Part shown: positions 24,689 through 32,918 of the stretch, one piece after another
Layout of the letters: every line of letters starts with the position of its first letter
Position numbering within the stretch: the stretch's first letter is position 1
From: Acidobacteriota bacterium
GTDB taxonomy: Bacteria; Acidobacteriota; Vicinamibacteria; Vicinamibacterales; JAFNAJ01
Assembly (NCBI GenBank): GCA_023384575.1
Contig: JAHDVP010000022.1
Location: forward strand, 23,535 to 87,534
Length of the DNA: 64,000 nucleotides
Direction: 5' to 3'
Notes under the pieces: model-generated
Seen by the model: only the letters and a program-made list of their open reading frames with translations
The model's database searches: none
Told to the model about the DNA's origin: nothing
Position numbers and translations under genes: made by a program

Positions 24689-26543
24689 TGACGGGTGGCT
24701 TGATCGGCGAGGTCGGCTGGCGGCGTGTCGGCGGCTCGCCGGCCGCCGGGTCAGCCACGGGCATGCCCGTGAGCTCGTCCTCGCCAGGCGGCTTGGGAGC
24801 GGCAGGGACCGGTGTCGGCAGCTCGATCGCCCCGCCCGTCGCCGGGTCGCGACCGACACGGAAGGGCCGCAGGTCGTCCTCGCTGAGGTCGAGCACTCGC
24901 ACGATGCGTGGCGTGAGCACGAGTACGATGTCCGTTTGCTGCGTCTCGGTGCGGTTGGCGGCGAAGAGGCGGCCGATCAGGGGGAGGTCGCTCAATCCGG
25001 CGACGCCCCGCAGCACGCGCCGCTCGTCGTCGCGAATGAGGCCCGCGAGCAGGTTCGTCTCGCCGTCCTTGAGGCGGATCGTCGTCGTGATCGAACGGTT
25101 GCCGAACGTCGGCAGGCCGCCGAACCCGGTCCCCGAGATGCTGCTGACCTCGACGCGCAGCGTCAGCGACACCTCGTCGTTGTGGTGCGTGCGCGGCGTG
25201 ATGTCGATGTTGACGCCGATGTTCTCGTAGTTGAACGACGTGATGGGCTGCTGGTTGATGCCTCCCGTGGCAATCGGGGCGAACGTCGTCACGGGAATCG
25301 GCACGCGCTCGCCGAACCGGGCCTGCGCGGGCAGGCCTTCCGACGTGCGCAGCTGCGGGTTGGCGAGCGTGCGCGTGTTCTGGTCCGACTTGAGCAGCCG
25401 GTAGTAGAGCGCGGGCACCCCGGCCAGCAGCACGTCGGCCTGCGTCAGATTACGCAGGTCGCGGAGCGTCAGCCCGTCGCGGTTGACGTCGGCGACGCCG
25501 TCGATGCCGCTCGGGCTCGACGCTGGTGACGCCGGCTGCAGCCCGAACTCCCTGAGGCGCGTCCGGTCGACCTCGAGCAGCTCGACGTCGATGATGACCT
25601 CGGCGCGGGCCTTGTCGATGGCGGCAATCACCTTGCCCGCCGCGACGATCCGTTCCGGGGTGTCCTTGATGGCAATCGCGTTGGTCGCCGTGATGGGCGA
25701 CAGCCTCCGGTTGTCGACCACGATTCTGAGCAGATCGACCGTCTCCTTGAGATCCGCGTTGCTCAGGTAGAAGGTCCGGATGACCTCGTCGTCGTATTCG
25801 CGGCGCTTGGCGGGCGTGTCGGGAGCGATCGTCACGGTGCGCGGCGCCGTCACCCGGTAGAACGTGCGCGTCGCCGTCGACACGGCGGCCAGCGCATCGC
25901 CGAAGCTCGTGTCGCGGATCTCGATGGTGATCGGCGTCTCGCGGAACGCCGCGTCGAAGACGACGTTGACCCCTGCGAACCGCGCGAGCGAGATGAACAC
26001 GTCGCGCGAGCTCGCGTCGCGGAACACCAGCGACTCCGGCAGCACGAGATCCTCGGGCAGGTCGAGCCCCGGAGGAGGCAGATCCCTCGTCCGTTCGATC
26101 AGCGACTCGAGCGCCGTCTTGCCCTCCCGGGTCACGGCGACCTTCGTCCGAAGGCGCGTCCTGACGTCGCGAAGCGCCTCGTCGGCCGAGGCGCTCGCCG
26201 GGTTCAGCTCGGCGGCCAGCTGGAATTCGACGAGCGCCTCTTCGAGCCGGCCCGACGACGCGAGGCGCCGGCCGTTCAGCAGATGGCGCTCCGAGGCGCG
26301 CAGCTTGGCGCGATCGAGCGCCAGGCGCACGTCCGCGCTGTTGGGGCGCTCGTTGAGCGCTCGCGTGTACTCGACGACGGCGCGGTCGTAGTCCTCCCGG
26401 CGCTCGGCCGCCTGGCCCGCGCGAAACGCGGAGGTCGACGCGCACGCCGCGAGGCCCAGCGCGCAGAGCAGCACGAACGCCCGCCCGGCGAGGCCCGCCG
26501 GACGCGCGGCGCGCACGCCGCGGCTATCCCTGGGTGATGACAT
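24675..26543 (-). CDS. lipoprotein secretin with N-terminal TPRs (GspD/PilQ superfamily)
   Basis: 622 residues from ATG 26543. A lipoprotein signal ends in LAAC (31-34). Two TPR-like repeats follow (about 40-130; AERREDYDRAVVEYTRALN), then a secretin N-terminal domain (about 170-330, IRTFYLSNADLKETVDLLRIVV) and the secretin core (about 330-555) with FGERVPIPV, NIGVNIDITPR and the signature VPxxx-type LSDLPLIGRLFAANR. The tail is Pro-rich. It would form a gated outer-membrane ring. It overlaps lolA by 20 bases. No type II secretion ATPase or pseudopilin gene is nearby, and pilQ at 41645 is a separate secretin, so its machine is unknown. Confidence 0.85.
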   Translation of the reverse strand: MSSPRDSRGVRAARPAGLAGRAFVLLCALGLAACASTSAFRAGQAAERREDYDRAVVEYTRALNERPNSADVRLALDRAKLRASERHLLNGRRLASSGRLEEALVEFQLAAELNPASASADEALRDVRTRLRTKVAVTREGKTALESLIERTRDLPPPGLDLPEDLVLPESLVFRDASSRDVFISLARFAGVNVVFDAAFRETPITIEIRDTSFGDALAAVSTATRTFYRVTAPRTVTIAPDTPAKRREYDDEVIRTFYLSNADLKETVDLLRIVVDNRRLSPITATNAIAIKDTPERIVAAGKVIAAIDKARAEVIIDVELLEVDRTRLREFGLQPASPASSPSGIDGVADVNRDGLTLRDLRNLTQADVLLAGVPALYYRLLKSDQNTRTLANPQLRTSEGLPAQARFGERVPIPVTTFAPIATGGINQQPITSFNYENIGVNIDITPRTHHNDEVSLTLRVEVSSISGTGFGGLPTFGNRSITTTIRLKDGETNLLAGLIRDDERRVLRGVAGLSDLPLIGRLFAANRTETQQTDIVLVLTPRIVRVLDLSEDDLRPFRVGRDPATGGAIELPTPVPAAPKPPGEDELTGMPVADPAAGEPPTRRQPTSPIKPPVRPPA

Positions 26544-27237
26544 CGGCGCCACGAGGAATCGTGAACCTGAACGTTGTATCGGACACACCCAGGTTCTCCT
26601 TCAGGTCGAGGAACTCGAACGTGGACGTGCCGCCCTGCGCGTCGGCGGCCACGAGCATCCGCAGCCGCAGCGTCACGCGATCGACGACGAGCGCGAGCCA
26701 TTCGTACTCGCGCTCGGCGCGCTTCGGCGTCAGCCTGAGGGTGACCGTCCCCTCCGGGGCACCCGCGATCGTCGTGTACGCGACATAGAAATCGCGCGTG
26801 AGGTGCCCGCGGCCGACCAGGAACAACACCGGCGTGGTCGCCTCGTCCGCCGCCGGCATCGGGCTCACGATCACCTGGCGGTCGGCCGGGACGTAGGAGT
26901 ACATCCGAGTGCCGTCGGCGACGAATTCCTTGCGCTCGGGCTCGGTGTAGACCCAGCGCATGCGGCCGGGCTTCTTGACGACGACCGTGCCGCGCTCGGA
27001 GGTCTTCTGCCTCAGCAGGCCGCCCTCGTACGACTGGACGAAGCCGGCCGAGAAGTCCTTCACCCCGTCGTACCTCTGCTGCAGGCGCGCGGCCAGGGCG
27101 CTGGCCGGCTCGTCCTGAGCGTGGACGAGCGCCACCGTGGCCACGCACGCCATGCCGATGGCGACGAACTGCCGCGCCCAGAGACCGGCTGTCGAGAGCC
27201 GCCCGACGTGGGCCTGTGACGACATATCCTTTTCCAT
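26524..27237 (-). CDS. lolA: outer membrane lipoprotein carrier protein LolA-like
   Basis: Periplasmic carrier that ferries lipoproteins from LolCDE to the outer membrane. 237 residues; an N-terminal signal peptide spans about 16-40 (LWARQFVAIGMACVATVALVHA). The mature part shows the LolA pattern: LQQRYDGVKDFSAGFVQSY, GTVVVKKPGRMRWVYTEPE, and DGTRMYSYVP. ATG 27237 is chosen; ATG 27225 is an alternative. It precedes the lipoprotein secretin with a 20-base overlap, so the carrier and a likely cargo are co-translated. LolB is not seen. Confidence 0.82.
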   Translation of the reverse strand: MEKDMSSQAHVGRLSTAGLWARQFVAIGMACVATVALVHAQDEPASALAARLQQRYDGVKDFSAGFVQSYEGGLLRQKTSERGTVVVKKPGRMRWVYTEPERKEFVADGTRMYSYVPADRQVIVSPMPAADEATTPVLFLVGRGHLTRDFYVAYTTIAGAPEGTVTLRLTPKRAEREYEWLALVVDRVTLRLRMLVAADAQGGTSTFEFLDLKENLGVSDTTFRFTIPRGADVITQG

Positions 27238-27305
27238 CAAACGTTTACAGGCGTCTTGGCTATCGATGATACCACGAGCGCACTCACGCCCTGCCGTTCT
27301 GACGT

Positions 27306-29081
27306 TCAGTCGCCTCGATCGGACGGCGTAAAATCGCGTCGCTTGCGGCGGAACAGGGCCTGGACTTCGGCCAGCGGCCGGGTGTTGACGACGTGCCGGG
27401 CCTCGATCCAGCCTCGCCGTGCCGTTCCGACGCCGAGCCGCATCTGGCGACCGAGGCGAACGGCGTTGTGGCAATCGCTGTCGATGCTGAGCGTGACGCC
27501 GGCGGCCACGGCCCGTCTGGCCAGGTGACCGTCGAGGTCCAGGTGCCCCGGAGCGCCGTCCACTTCGAGGATGGTCCCGGTCTCGACGGCCAGCTCGAAC
27601 AGGGCGTCGAAATCGAGATCGTAGCCCTCGTGTCGTCCCACGAGCCGGTTGGCCGGGTGAGTCACGACATTGACGAGCGGGTGGCGCATCGCGGCCGCGT
27701 ACCGCGAGAGCAACCGATCGGGGCCGTGGCCGGCCGCGTCGTGCAACGAGGCGAGCACGATGTCGAGGCTCGCGAGCACGTCGTCGGGGAAGTCGAGCCG
27801 CCCGTCGGGGAGGATGTCGACCTCGACGCCGTGCAGCACCGTGAGGCCGGGGACCCGCTCGCGGGCGCGTGCGACCTCGTCGCGCTGCTGGGCCAGCCGA
27901 TCGAGCGTGAGGGTGCGCGATGCGGCCGCGCTCGGCGAGTGGTCGGTGATGGCGACGTACTCATAGCCCAGCTGTCTGGCGGCGACCACCATCGTCTCGA
28001 CCGAGTCGCGTCCATCGCTCCAGAGCGTGTGGACGTGGAGGTCGCCGCGGATGTCGTCGACCGTGACGAGAGTCGGTACGGCGCCGGCGGCCGCGGCCTC
28101 GAGCTCGTCGTCGCCGTGCCGCAGCTCTGGCGGCACGAACACGAGGTCGAGCCGGGCGTAGATTTCGGCCTCGCCGCGCGCCGACCACGCCTCGGAGGCG
28201 CCGAGTCGGTACATGCCGCACGGCCCGAGCTGCCACCCCCGATCGAGGGCTCGCTGCTGGAGCTGGCGCACGTGCGGCCCGGCCCCCGTGCGAATCAGCC
28301 GGGCAAACGGCGCCTCTGCTGGCGACGCGCTTCGCACGGTCACCTGTTCACCCCGCGCGACCGCCACGATCACCTGCCGGCCTCGATACGTCACCGGCGT
28401 GTCGGCGAGCGCGCTCGCCGCGCGGTCGATCGCTTCGTCGGGATCGTCCGCGGTGACGAGCAGTTCGATGTCGCCCACCGTCGGCTCGTAGCGACGCAGG
28501 CTGCCGACGGGTTCGATGGGGGTGTCGGCGCCGAGCACGGCGTGCAGTCCGTCGGTCATCTCGCTCGCCACCGACCAGGCGAGGCCGAGCGGCAGGCGCG
28601 GATGACCGAGCCGCAGCGCCGGCAGCGCCGCCCGCAGGCGGTCGAGCAATCCGGATTCCTCGCCGTCACTCGAGCGCAGGCCCGAGAGCGCGACGACCGC
28701 TGAGAGGTCGGAGGCGGTGACGGCGCCGAAGCGCCGGTGCAGGGCGAGCACGTCGGCCAGCGTGACGTCGGGCACGGCGAGCAACCGGGCGAGGTCGCGT
28801 GGCAGACGGGCCCGCTCGGCGGCCAGCACGGCCGGCACCCCTTCGCTGGCGAGCCGCCGCACGGCTCGGGCCTCGGCGCGCGTGTCGTCGGCGTCGAGCA
28901 CCCCCCGCAACCAGCCCCCGCGCTCGGCCGGGTCGAGCCCGGTGAGGTGGGTGGCGGTCTCGCGGAACGACGCCGCGACCTCGCGCTGTCCCTCGAGTTC
29001 GGCGTAGACGGCGAGCGTTCCGAGCGCCTCGGGCAACCCGGCCAGCAGGTGTCGGTGACGCCAGTCGAAGAGCGGGCTCAC
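27306..29081 (-). CDS. PolX-like protein with degenerate polymerase site and intact PHP domain
   Basis: 591 residues, same architecture as the polX product at 16191-17924. The nucleotidyltransferase motif is kept as GSLRRYEPTVGDIELL (193-208) but the second catalytic Asp is Glu (GDIE instead of GDLD) and the third is lost (QVTVRS at 246-251 in place of VDLR). The helix-hairpin-helix segments are also eroded. The PHP domain is complete: HVHTLWSDG (349-357), ITDHS, HGVEVDILPDG. The polymerase is therefore probably inactive and the nuclease/phosphoesterase active. GTG 29081 overlaps the rhodanese-like stop (GTGA). Confidence 0.85.
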   Translation of the reverse strand: MSPLFDWRHRHLLAGLPEALGTLAVYAELEGQREVAASFRETATHLTGLDPAERGGWLRGVLDADDTRAEARAVRRLASEGVPAVLAAERARLPRDLARLLAVPDVTLADVLALHRRFGAVTASDLSAVVALSGLRSSDGEESGLLDRLRAALPALRLGHPRLPLGLAWSVASEMTDGLHAVLGADTPIEPVGSLRRYEPTVGDIELLVTADDPDEAIDRAASALADTPVTYRGRQVIVAVARGEQVTVRSASPAEAPFARLIRTGAGPHVRQLQQRALDRGWQLGPCGMYRLGASEAWSARGEAEIYARLDLVFVPPELRHGDDELEAAAAGAVPTLVTVDDIRGDLHVHTLWSDGRDSVETMVVAARQLGYEYVAITDHSPSAAASRTLTLDRLAQQRDEVARARERVPGLTVLHGVEVDILPDGRLDFPDDVLASLDIVLASLHDAAGHGPDRLLSRYAAAMRHPLVNVVTHPANRLVGRHEGYDLDFDALFELAVETGTILEVDGAPGHLDLDGHLARRAVAAGVTLSIDSDCHNAVRLGRQMRLGVGTARRGWIEARHVVNTRPLAEVQALFRRKRRDFTPSDRGD

Positions 29082-29455
29082 CCCTGCGGCGCGCCTGCGG
29101 CCGGGGCCGCACCGCGAGGCGTGTCCTTCGGCTCGGTGGGCAGGTTCGCGGCGATCCAGTCGGGCAGCCCCCCCGCGAGCGCCGCGGCCCTGAATCCCTT
29201 GGCGATCAACGCCGCGACGACCTCGGCGGCGACCAGTTCGCCGGGGTCGGAGTCGTAGACCACGAGCAGGCGATCGCCAGGGAGCCCCTCGAAATCCAGT
29301 GCGATCGGTGAGACGCGTACCGCACCGGGGAGCCTGAGCGTGCTGTGCTCGAAAGGATACTTGAGCCTGGCGTCGACGACGACCGGGCGGGCGGCGATGT
29401 CGTCGCCCTGAATCAGCGTGGCGAGCTCTTCGCGAGTGATGCGTGGGACGGGCAT
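29078..29455 (-). CDS. rhodanese-fold protein without catalytic cysteine
   Basis: 125 residues with a rhodanese-like pattern: PVVVDARLKYPFEHSTLRLPGA (about 25-46), then LLVVYDSDPGELVAAEVVAAL where active rhodaneses have a Cys-containing loop (VYC-x(4)-R-S). The loop here is D-S-D-P-G-E, so sulfurtransfer is unlikely. The end has GLPDW, the usual closing helix, and an Ala/Pro-rich tail. ATG 29455 starts 7 bases after the FmdB-like stop. It is co-transcribed with that gene and the PolX-like gene; role unknown. Confidence 0.75.
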   Translation of the reverse strand: MPVPRITREELATLIQGDDIAARPVVVDARLKYPFEHSTLRLPGAVRVSPIALDFEGLPGDRLLVVYDSDPGELVAAEVVAALIAKGFRAAALAGGLPDWIAANLPTEPKDTPRGAAPAAGAPQG

Positions 29456-29462
29456 GACGATT

Positions 29463-29690
29463 TCAGTGGGTCCGGCAGGCCCCGGGGCCGTCCGGGTGAC
29501 CACACGAGCCGCACGGCGCCGGGGCGGCGTACGGTGCCGCCGGGGCCGAGTGCGTGTTGACGGCGAAGACGGACAACTGCTTCTCGAGCGTCGTGCTCTC
29601 ACACGACGGGCAGCGCGGTCGTTCGGACGATCGCACCAGTGCCTCGAACCGGTGGTCGCACGACGTGCAGCGGTACTCGAAGATCGGCAT
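29463..29690 (-). CDS. FmdB-family zinc ribbon protein
   Basis: 75 residues starting MPIFEYRCTSCDHRFE, the diagnostic FmdB start, with a second pair of cysteines in RCPSCES; together they form a four-Cys zinc ribbon. A Cys-rich tail (CGSCG) follows. The family is named after a putative regulator of formamidase in Methylophilus, and its general role is unclear. ATG 29690 has a TATAAT nine bases upstream, suggesting a leaderless start of the sub-operon FmdB-rhodanese-PolX-like. Confidence 0.85.
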   Translation of the reverse strand: MPIFEYRCTSCDHRFEALVRSSERPRCPSCESTTLEKQLSVFAVNTHSAPAAPYAAPAPCGSCGHPDGPGACRTH

Positions 29691-29699
29691 GACCCGTTG

Positions 29700-29705
29700 A
29701 TTATA
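29700..29705 (-). promoter_or_regulatory. -10 box next to the fmdB-like start
   Basis: On the minus strand TATAAT ends nine bases before the ATG at 29690. The predicted transcription start falls on or within a few bases of the start codon. It overlaps the stop region of the upstream ACT gene. Confidence 0.5.
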
Positions 29706-30171
29706 CCGTTCTGGTGGCGCGCGGTGGGCCGCCCACGACCCCGCCCGCGCGTCCCGTCGCCTTCTGCAGTCGCTCGGCTTCGACTCGCGACACCCGGTGC
29801 CCCGCCAGTTCCAGGGCCTGGCAGGCGTCGTCGAGCTGCGCGCGCTTGACGAGCACGTAATCGGTGTCGTAGGTCGAGATTGCGAACACGCTGACGCCCG
29901 CGCCTGCCAGCGGTCCGGCAATCGCCGCGAGCACGCCGACCATCGAGATCGGCAGGGGGCCCTCGACCTCGAGCGCCGCGAAGTCCCCTTCGGCCAGCGT
30001 CCCGGGTGGCACGGCGTCGGCGCGGCAGGTCACCGACAATTCGCCTGCGGTGCGGGTGACGCTGACGAAGCCACTGACGCCCAGCACCCACCCGGGGAGC
30101 GCTGCGTCGGCTGGCAGCCGGCAGACGGCGTACGTCCCTTCGAGTTCCGACAACGCGACCTGGACGGGCAC
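29701..30171 (-). CDS. ACT-domain protein (CASTOR/ACT type)
   Basis: 156 residues with a ligand-binding ACT fold in the second half: GPLPISMVGVLAAIAGPLAG, then GVSVFAISTYDTDYVLVK, a motif of the CASTOR-like ACT family that senses amino acids in other organisms. The N-terminal half is a second ACT-like unit. GTG 30171 follows a perfect AGGAGG ribosome binding site. The partner enzyme or regulator is not apparent from the neighbours, so the ligand is unknown. Confidence 0.82.
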   Translation of the reverse strand: MPVQVALSELEGTYAVCRLPADAALPGWVLGVSGFVSVTRTAGELSVTCRADAVPPGTLAEGDFAALEVEGPLPISMVGVLAAIAGPLAGAGVSVFAISTYDTDYVLVKRAQLDDACQALELAGHRVSRVEAERLQKATGRAGGVVGGPPRATRTV

Positions 30172-30179
30172 GATCCCTC

Positions 30180-30416
30180 CTACATGAGGGCGAAGACGAG
30201 GATCCCGACGGCCACGGCGCCGATGGCGTAGAACGCGAGGCGCCGTCCGCTCAGCAGGAGCCGTGGGTTGTCAGCGAGGTCGAGGGCGAGCGCGCCGGCG
30301 AACGCCACGAGGGGGACGACTCGCCACTCCGGCCATCCGGTGCGCATCTCGACGGCCCGGTACATGACGAGCACGAGGACGACGAGCAGGAGCCTGGTCA
30401 GAGGCGGGCGAGGCAC
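30180..30416 (-). CDS. small hydrophobic membrane protein
   Basis: 78 residues from GTG 30416: three hydrophobic segments (about 7-17, 30-45, 56-77) separated by short charged turns (YRAVEMRTGWPEW, DNPRLLLSGRR). The stop lies nine bases before the ACT gene start and directly before its ribosome binding site, so the two are likely co-transcribed. The start is uncertain: an in-frame TTG lies five codons upstream. No family recognised. Confidence 0.5.
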   Translation of the reverse strand: MPRPPLTRLLLVVLVLVMYRAVEMRTGWPEWRVVPLVAFAGALALDLADNPRLLLSGRRLAFYAIGAVAVGILVFALM

Positions 30417-30475
30417 GGCGCGACCCAAGACAGACGAGCCCCGGACAGCGACCCGGGGGGGAGGGCTCGGAAAGT

Positions 30476-30551
<76 letters not shown>

Positions 30552-30651
30552 ACTCGATGACCGGTTGCCGGACGTGAACGCCACCAGACGTTGCCGACAA
30601 CCTTCAAAACTTAGCATAGCCCTCTTGCGCCACGCAACGTTCCGACCTCGC

Positions 30652-30660
30652 TGGTATACT
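30652..30660 (+). promoter_or_regulatory. extended -10 promoter candidate for pfkA
   Basis: TGGTATACT (TG-n-TATACT; hexamer 30655-30660) lies 50 bases before the pfkA ATG, in the divergent gap with the tRNA gene. No matching -35 was found, as is common for extended -10 promoters. Confidence 0.5.
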
Positions 30661-30710
30661 CGCCGCGCCGCGCGAGGATCGCCGGGACGCGGCGGGATGG
30701 GGTCGAGACG

Positions 30711-31802
30711 ATGGCGAGCATCAAGAGACTGGGCGTGCTGACCGGCGGGGGCGACGCGCCCGGGTTGAACGCGGTCATCCGGGCCGTCGTGAAGAGCGCC
30801 TGCAACGCCGGCATCGAGTGCCTCGGCATCCCCGACAGCTACGATGGCCTGCTCGAGCTCGACCGCCCCTACCCGCTCAGGCGCGAGGACGTCGTCGGCA
30901 TCCTCCGGCAGGGCGGCACGATTCTCGGCACCGTCAACCGCGGTAATCCCCTGACGAGGCCCGTGGCCACCTCCGACGGCAGCATCGTGTACGCCGACCG
31001 ATGCATCGACATCGCCGAGCGCCTGAAACTCGACGCCGTCATCGCCATCGGCGGCGACGGCACGCTCGCCATCTCCCACGCCCTCTACCAGCGTGGCATG
31101 CCGGTCGTGGGCGTCCCGAAGACGATCGACAACGACATCGTGGGGACGGTCAACACCTTTGGCTTCAGCACGGCCGTCGAGTTCGCGAGCGATGCCATCG
31201 ACCGGCTGCACACGACGGCCGCGGCGCACCGGCGCATCATGATCGTCGAAGTGATGGGGCGGTACGCCGGCTGGATCGCCCTGCACGCCGGGATTTCCGG
31301 TGGCGCCGACGTGATTCTGATCCCCGAGATCCCGTACGAGCTCGAGGACGTGGCGCGCCGAGTGAAGCAGCGCGACACGTTCGGCGCCAAGTTCACGATC
31401 ATTGTCGTGTCCGAAGGCGCGAAGCCGAGCGGCGGGCAGGTCTCGCTCATCGCCGAGGCCCCGCCGGGCGGCGTCGAACGGCTCGGCGGCATTGGGCACA
31501 AGCTGGCCCTCGAGCTCGAAGCGCTCACGGGCAAGGAGGCACGGACGGTCGTGCTGGGGCACCTGCAGCGTGGAGGCACGCCCAACGCCTACGACCGCGT
31601 GCTCTCGACGCGGTTCGGCGCCAAGGCCGTCGACCTCTGCCAGCGGCGCCAGTTCGGCCGGATGGTGGCCAGCCACCCGCCCGACATCGTGCCCGTCGCG
31701 CTCAGCGAAGTCGTTGGACGGCAGAAGCAGGTGCCACTCGACTCGGACCTCATCGAGACAGCACGGCTCGTCGGTATCTCGTTCGGCGACGGTCGCGTCT
31801 GA
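30711..31802 (+). CDS. pfkA: 6-phosphofructokinase
   Basis: Phosphorylates fructose-6-phosphate at C1 in glycolysis. 363 residues, with the N-terminal LTGGGDAPGLN (10-20), IGGDGT (113-118), the catalytic PKTIDNDI (136-143), MGRYAGW and LGHLQRGG. At the two positions that separate phosphoryl donors, it has Gly117 (ATP-type) and Lys137 (PPi-type in place of Gly), a mixed state seen in one branch of the family. ATP is the more likely donor, but this needs an assay. The start ATG is the first in frame. It is a lone transcription unit. Confidence 0.93.
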   Translation: MASIKRLGVLTGGGDAPGLNAVIRAVVKSACNAGIECLGIPDSYDGLLELDRPYPLRREDVVGILRQGGTILGTVNRGNPLTRPVATSDGSIVYADRCIDIAERLKLDAVIAIGGDGTLAISHALYQRGMPVVGVPKTIDNDIVGTVNTFGFSTAVEFASDAIDRLHTTAAAHRRIMIVEVMGRYAGWIALHAGISGGADVILIPEIPYELEDVARRVKQRDTFGAKFTIIVVSEGAKPSGGQVSLIAEAPPGGVERLGGIGHKLALELEALTGKEARTVVLGHLQRGGTPNAYDRVLSTRFGAKAVDLCQRRQFGRMVASHPPDIVPVALSEVVGRQKQVPLDSDLIETARLVGISFGDGRV

Positions 31803-31883
31803 GCGAGACGGGGAAGCCGATCGACCGGCCCGACGACCGCGAGGGGATCAGACAGGGGGATGTCGGCACGCTTGGCGCGCTGC

Positions 31884-31898
31884 AGCCCCGGCGCTACG
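31884..31898. repeat. REP-like repeat fragment AGCCCCGGCGCTACG
   Basis: A 15-base match to one arm of the palindromic cluster at 53506-53565, in the 117-base gap between convergent pfkA and ansA. Only one arm is present here. No gene is seen in the gap. Confidence 0.6.
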
Positions 31899-31919
31899 GA
31901 CGTGATGCTGTGATGCCGG

Positions 31920-32918
31920 TCACTCGTCGGCGAAGAGCCGGGCGATTTCCGCGCGGTCGTCCGTGTAGCCGAGCATCACCATGAGGGCCATCCGGGCGGC
32001 GGGGCCCGAGCGTCGACCCGCCGGTACGACGCCGAGCGGCAGCAGACCATGCAGGGCGCCCTCATAAGCGTATCGCGGGCTCACGCTGCCCTCACCGCAG
32101 CGCGTCGTCATCGCGACGACGAGGCCGGCGTCGAGGGCCGCGCGCACGCCGGGGACAGCCGCTGCCGGGACGTTCCCTCGGCCCAGCCCCTCGAGCACGA
32201 GACCGCGTGCGCCGCTGGCGGCGATCCAGCGCAACCACCGGTCGTCGGTCCCCGCCACGACCTTGACGAGATCGACGCGGGTCTCGAGGCGGCGCACGCG
32301 CAGGAGGCCGTCGGCGTCGGGCGCGCGCCAGGCGCCCGGGCGACGGAGGTCGCGCCGGAACAGGACCTGGCCCGCATCGACCACGCCCAGGGGGCCGAAC
32401 TCCGGGGCGTCGAACGACCGCGTCGATTCCGAGTGCACCTTGCGGACGTCGGCGGCCGCGTAGATGCGCTCGTGCATGACGACGAGCACCCCCCGGCCAC
32501 GAGCCGAGGCCGTCGAGACGACCCGGATGGCGTCGAGCAGGTGACCGGCTCCGTCCCAGCTCGGTTCCGACGAGGTCCGGATGGCCCCGACAATCGCCAC
32601 CGGCTTGTCGGTGACCAGCGCCAGATCGAGCAACGCGGCGGTTTCTTCGATGGTGTCGGTGCCGTGCGTGATCACGACGCCGTCGACGTCGGGCCGCTCG
32701 AGCCACGCGCCGACGCGCCGCGCGAGACGCCACATCTGTTCCGGCGTCATGTGCGGGCCGGGCAACCGGCCGAAGTCGTCGACCTCGACGTCGGCGAGCC
32801 GGTCCACGCCGGGCACACGCGCGAGCACCTCGTGCCCCGAGAGCGCCGGCACGGCCGCTCCCGTGGCGGGGTCGACCTGCATCGCGATCGTCCCGCCCGT
32901 GAAGACGATGACGATCAT
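31920..32918 (-). CDS. ansA: asparaginase (type I/II asparaginase family)
   Basis: Hydrolyses L-asparagine to aspartate and ammonia. 332 residues with the nucleophile motif TGGTIA (T10 in residues 7-12) and the second catalytic motif HGTDT (85-89; T87 and D88). There is no signal peptide, so it is probably cytosolic. ATG 32918 overlaps the end of thrC by four bases. Placement after threonine synthase suggests a link between asparagine breakdown and aspartate-derived threonine, but this is inference. The family also includes glutaminases and Glu-tRNA amidotransferase D subunits; specificity is not proved. Confidence 0.88.
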   Translation of the reverse strand: MIVIVFTGGTIAMQVDPATGAAVPALSGHEVLARVPGVDRLADVEVDDFGRLPGPHMTPEQMWRLARRVGAWLERPDVDGVVITHGTDTIEETAALLDLALVTDKPVAIVGAIRTSSEPSWDGAGHLLDAIRVVSTASARGRGVLVVMHERIYAAADVRKVHSESTRSFDAPEFGPLGVVDAGQVLFRRDLRRPGAWRAPDADGLLRVRRLETRVDLVKVVAGTDDRWLRWIAASGARGLVLEGLGRGNVPAAAVPGVRAALDAGLVVAMTTRCGEGSVSPRYAYEGALHGLLPLGVVPAGRRSGPAARMALMVMLGYTDDRAEIARLFADE

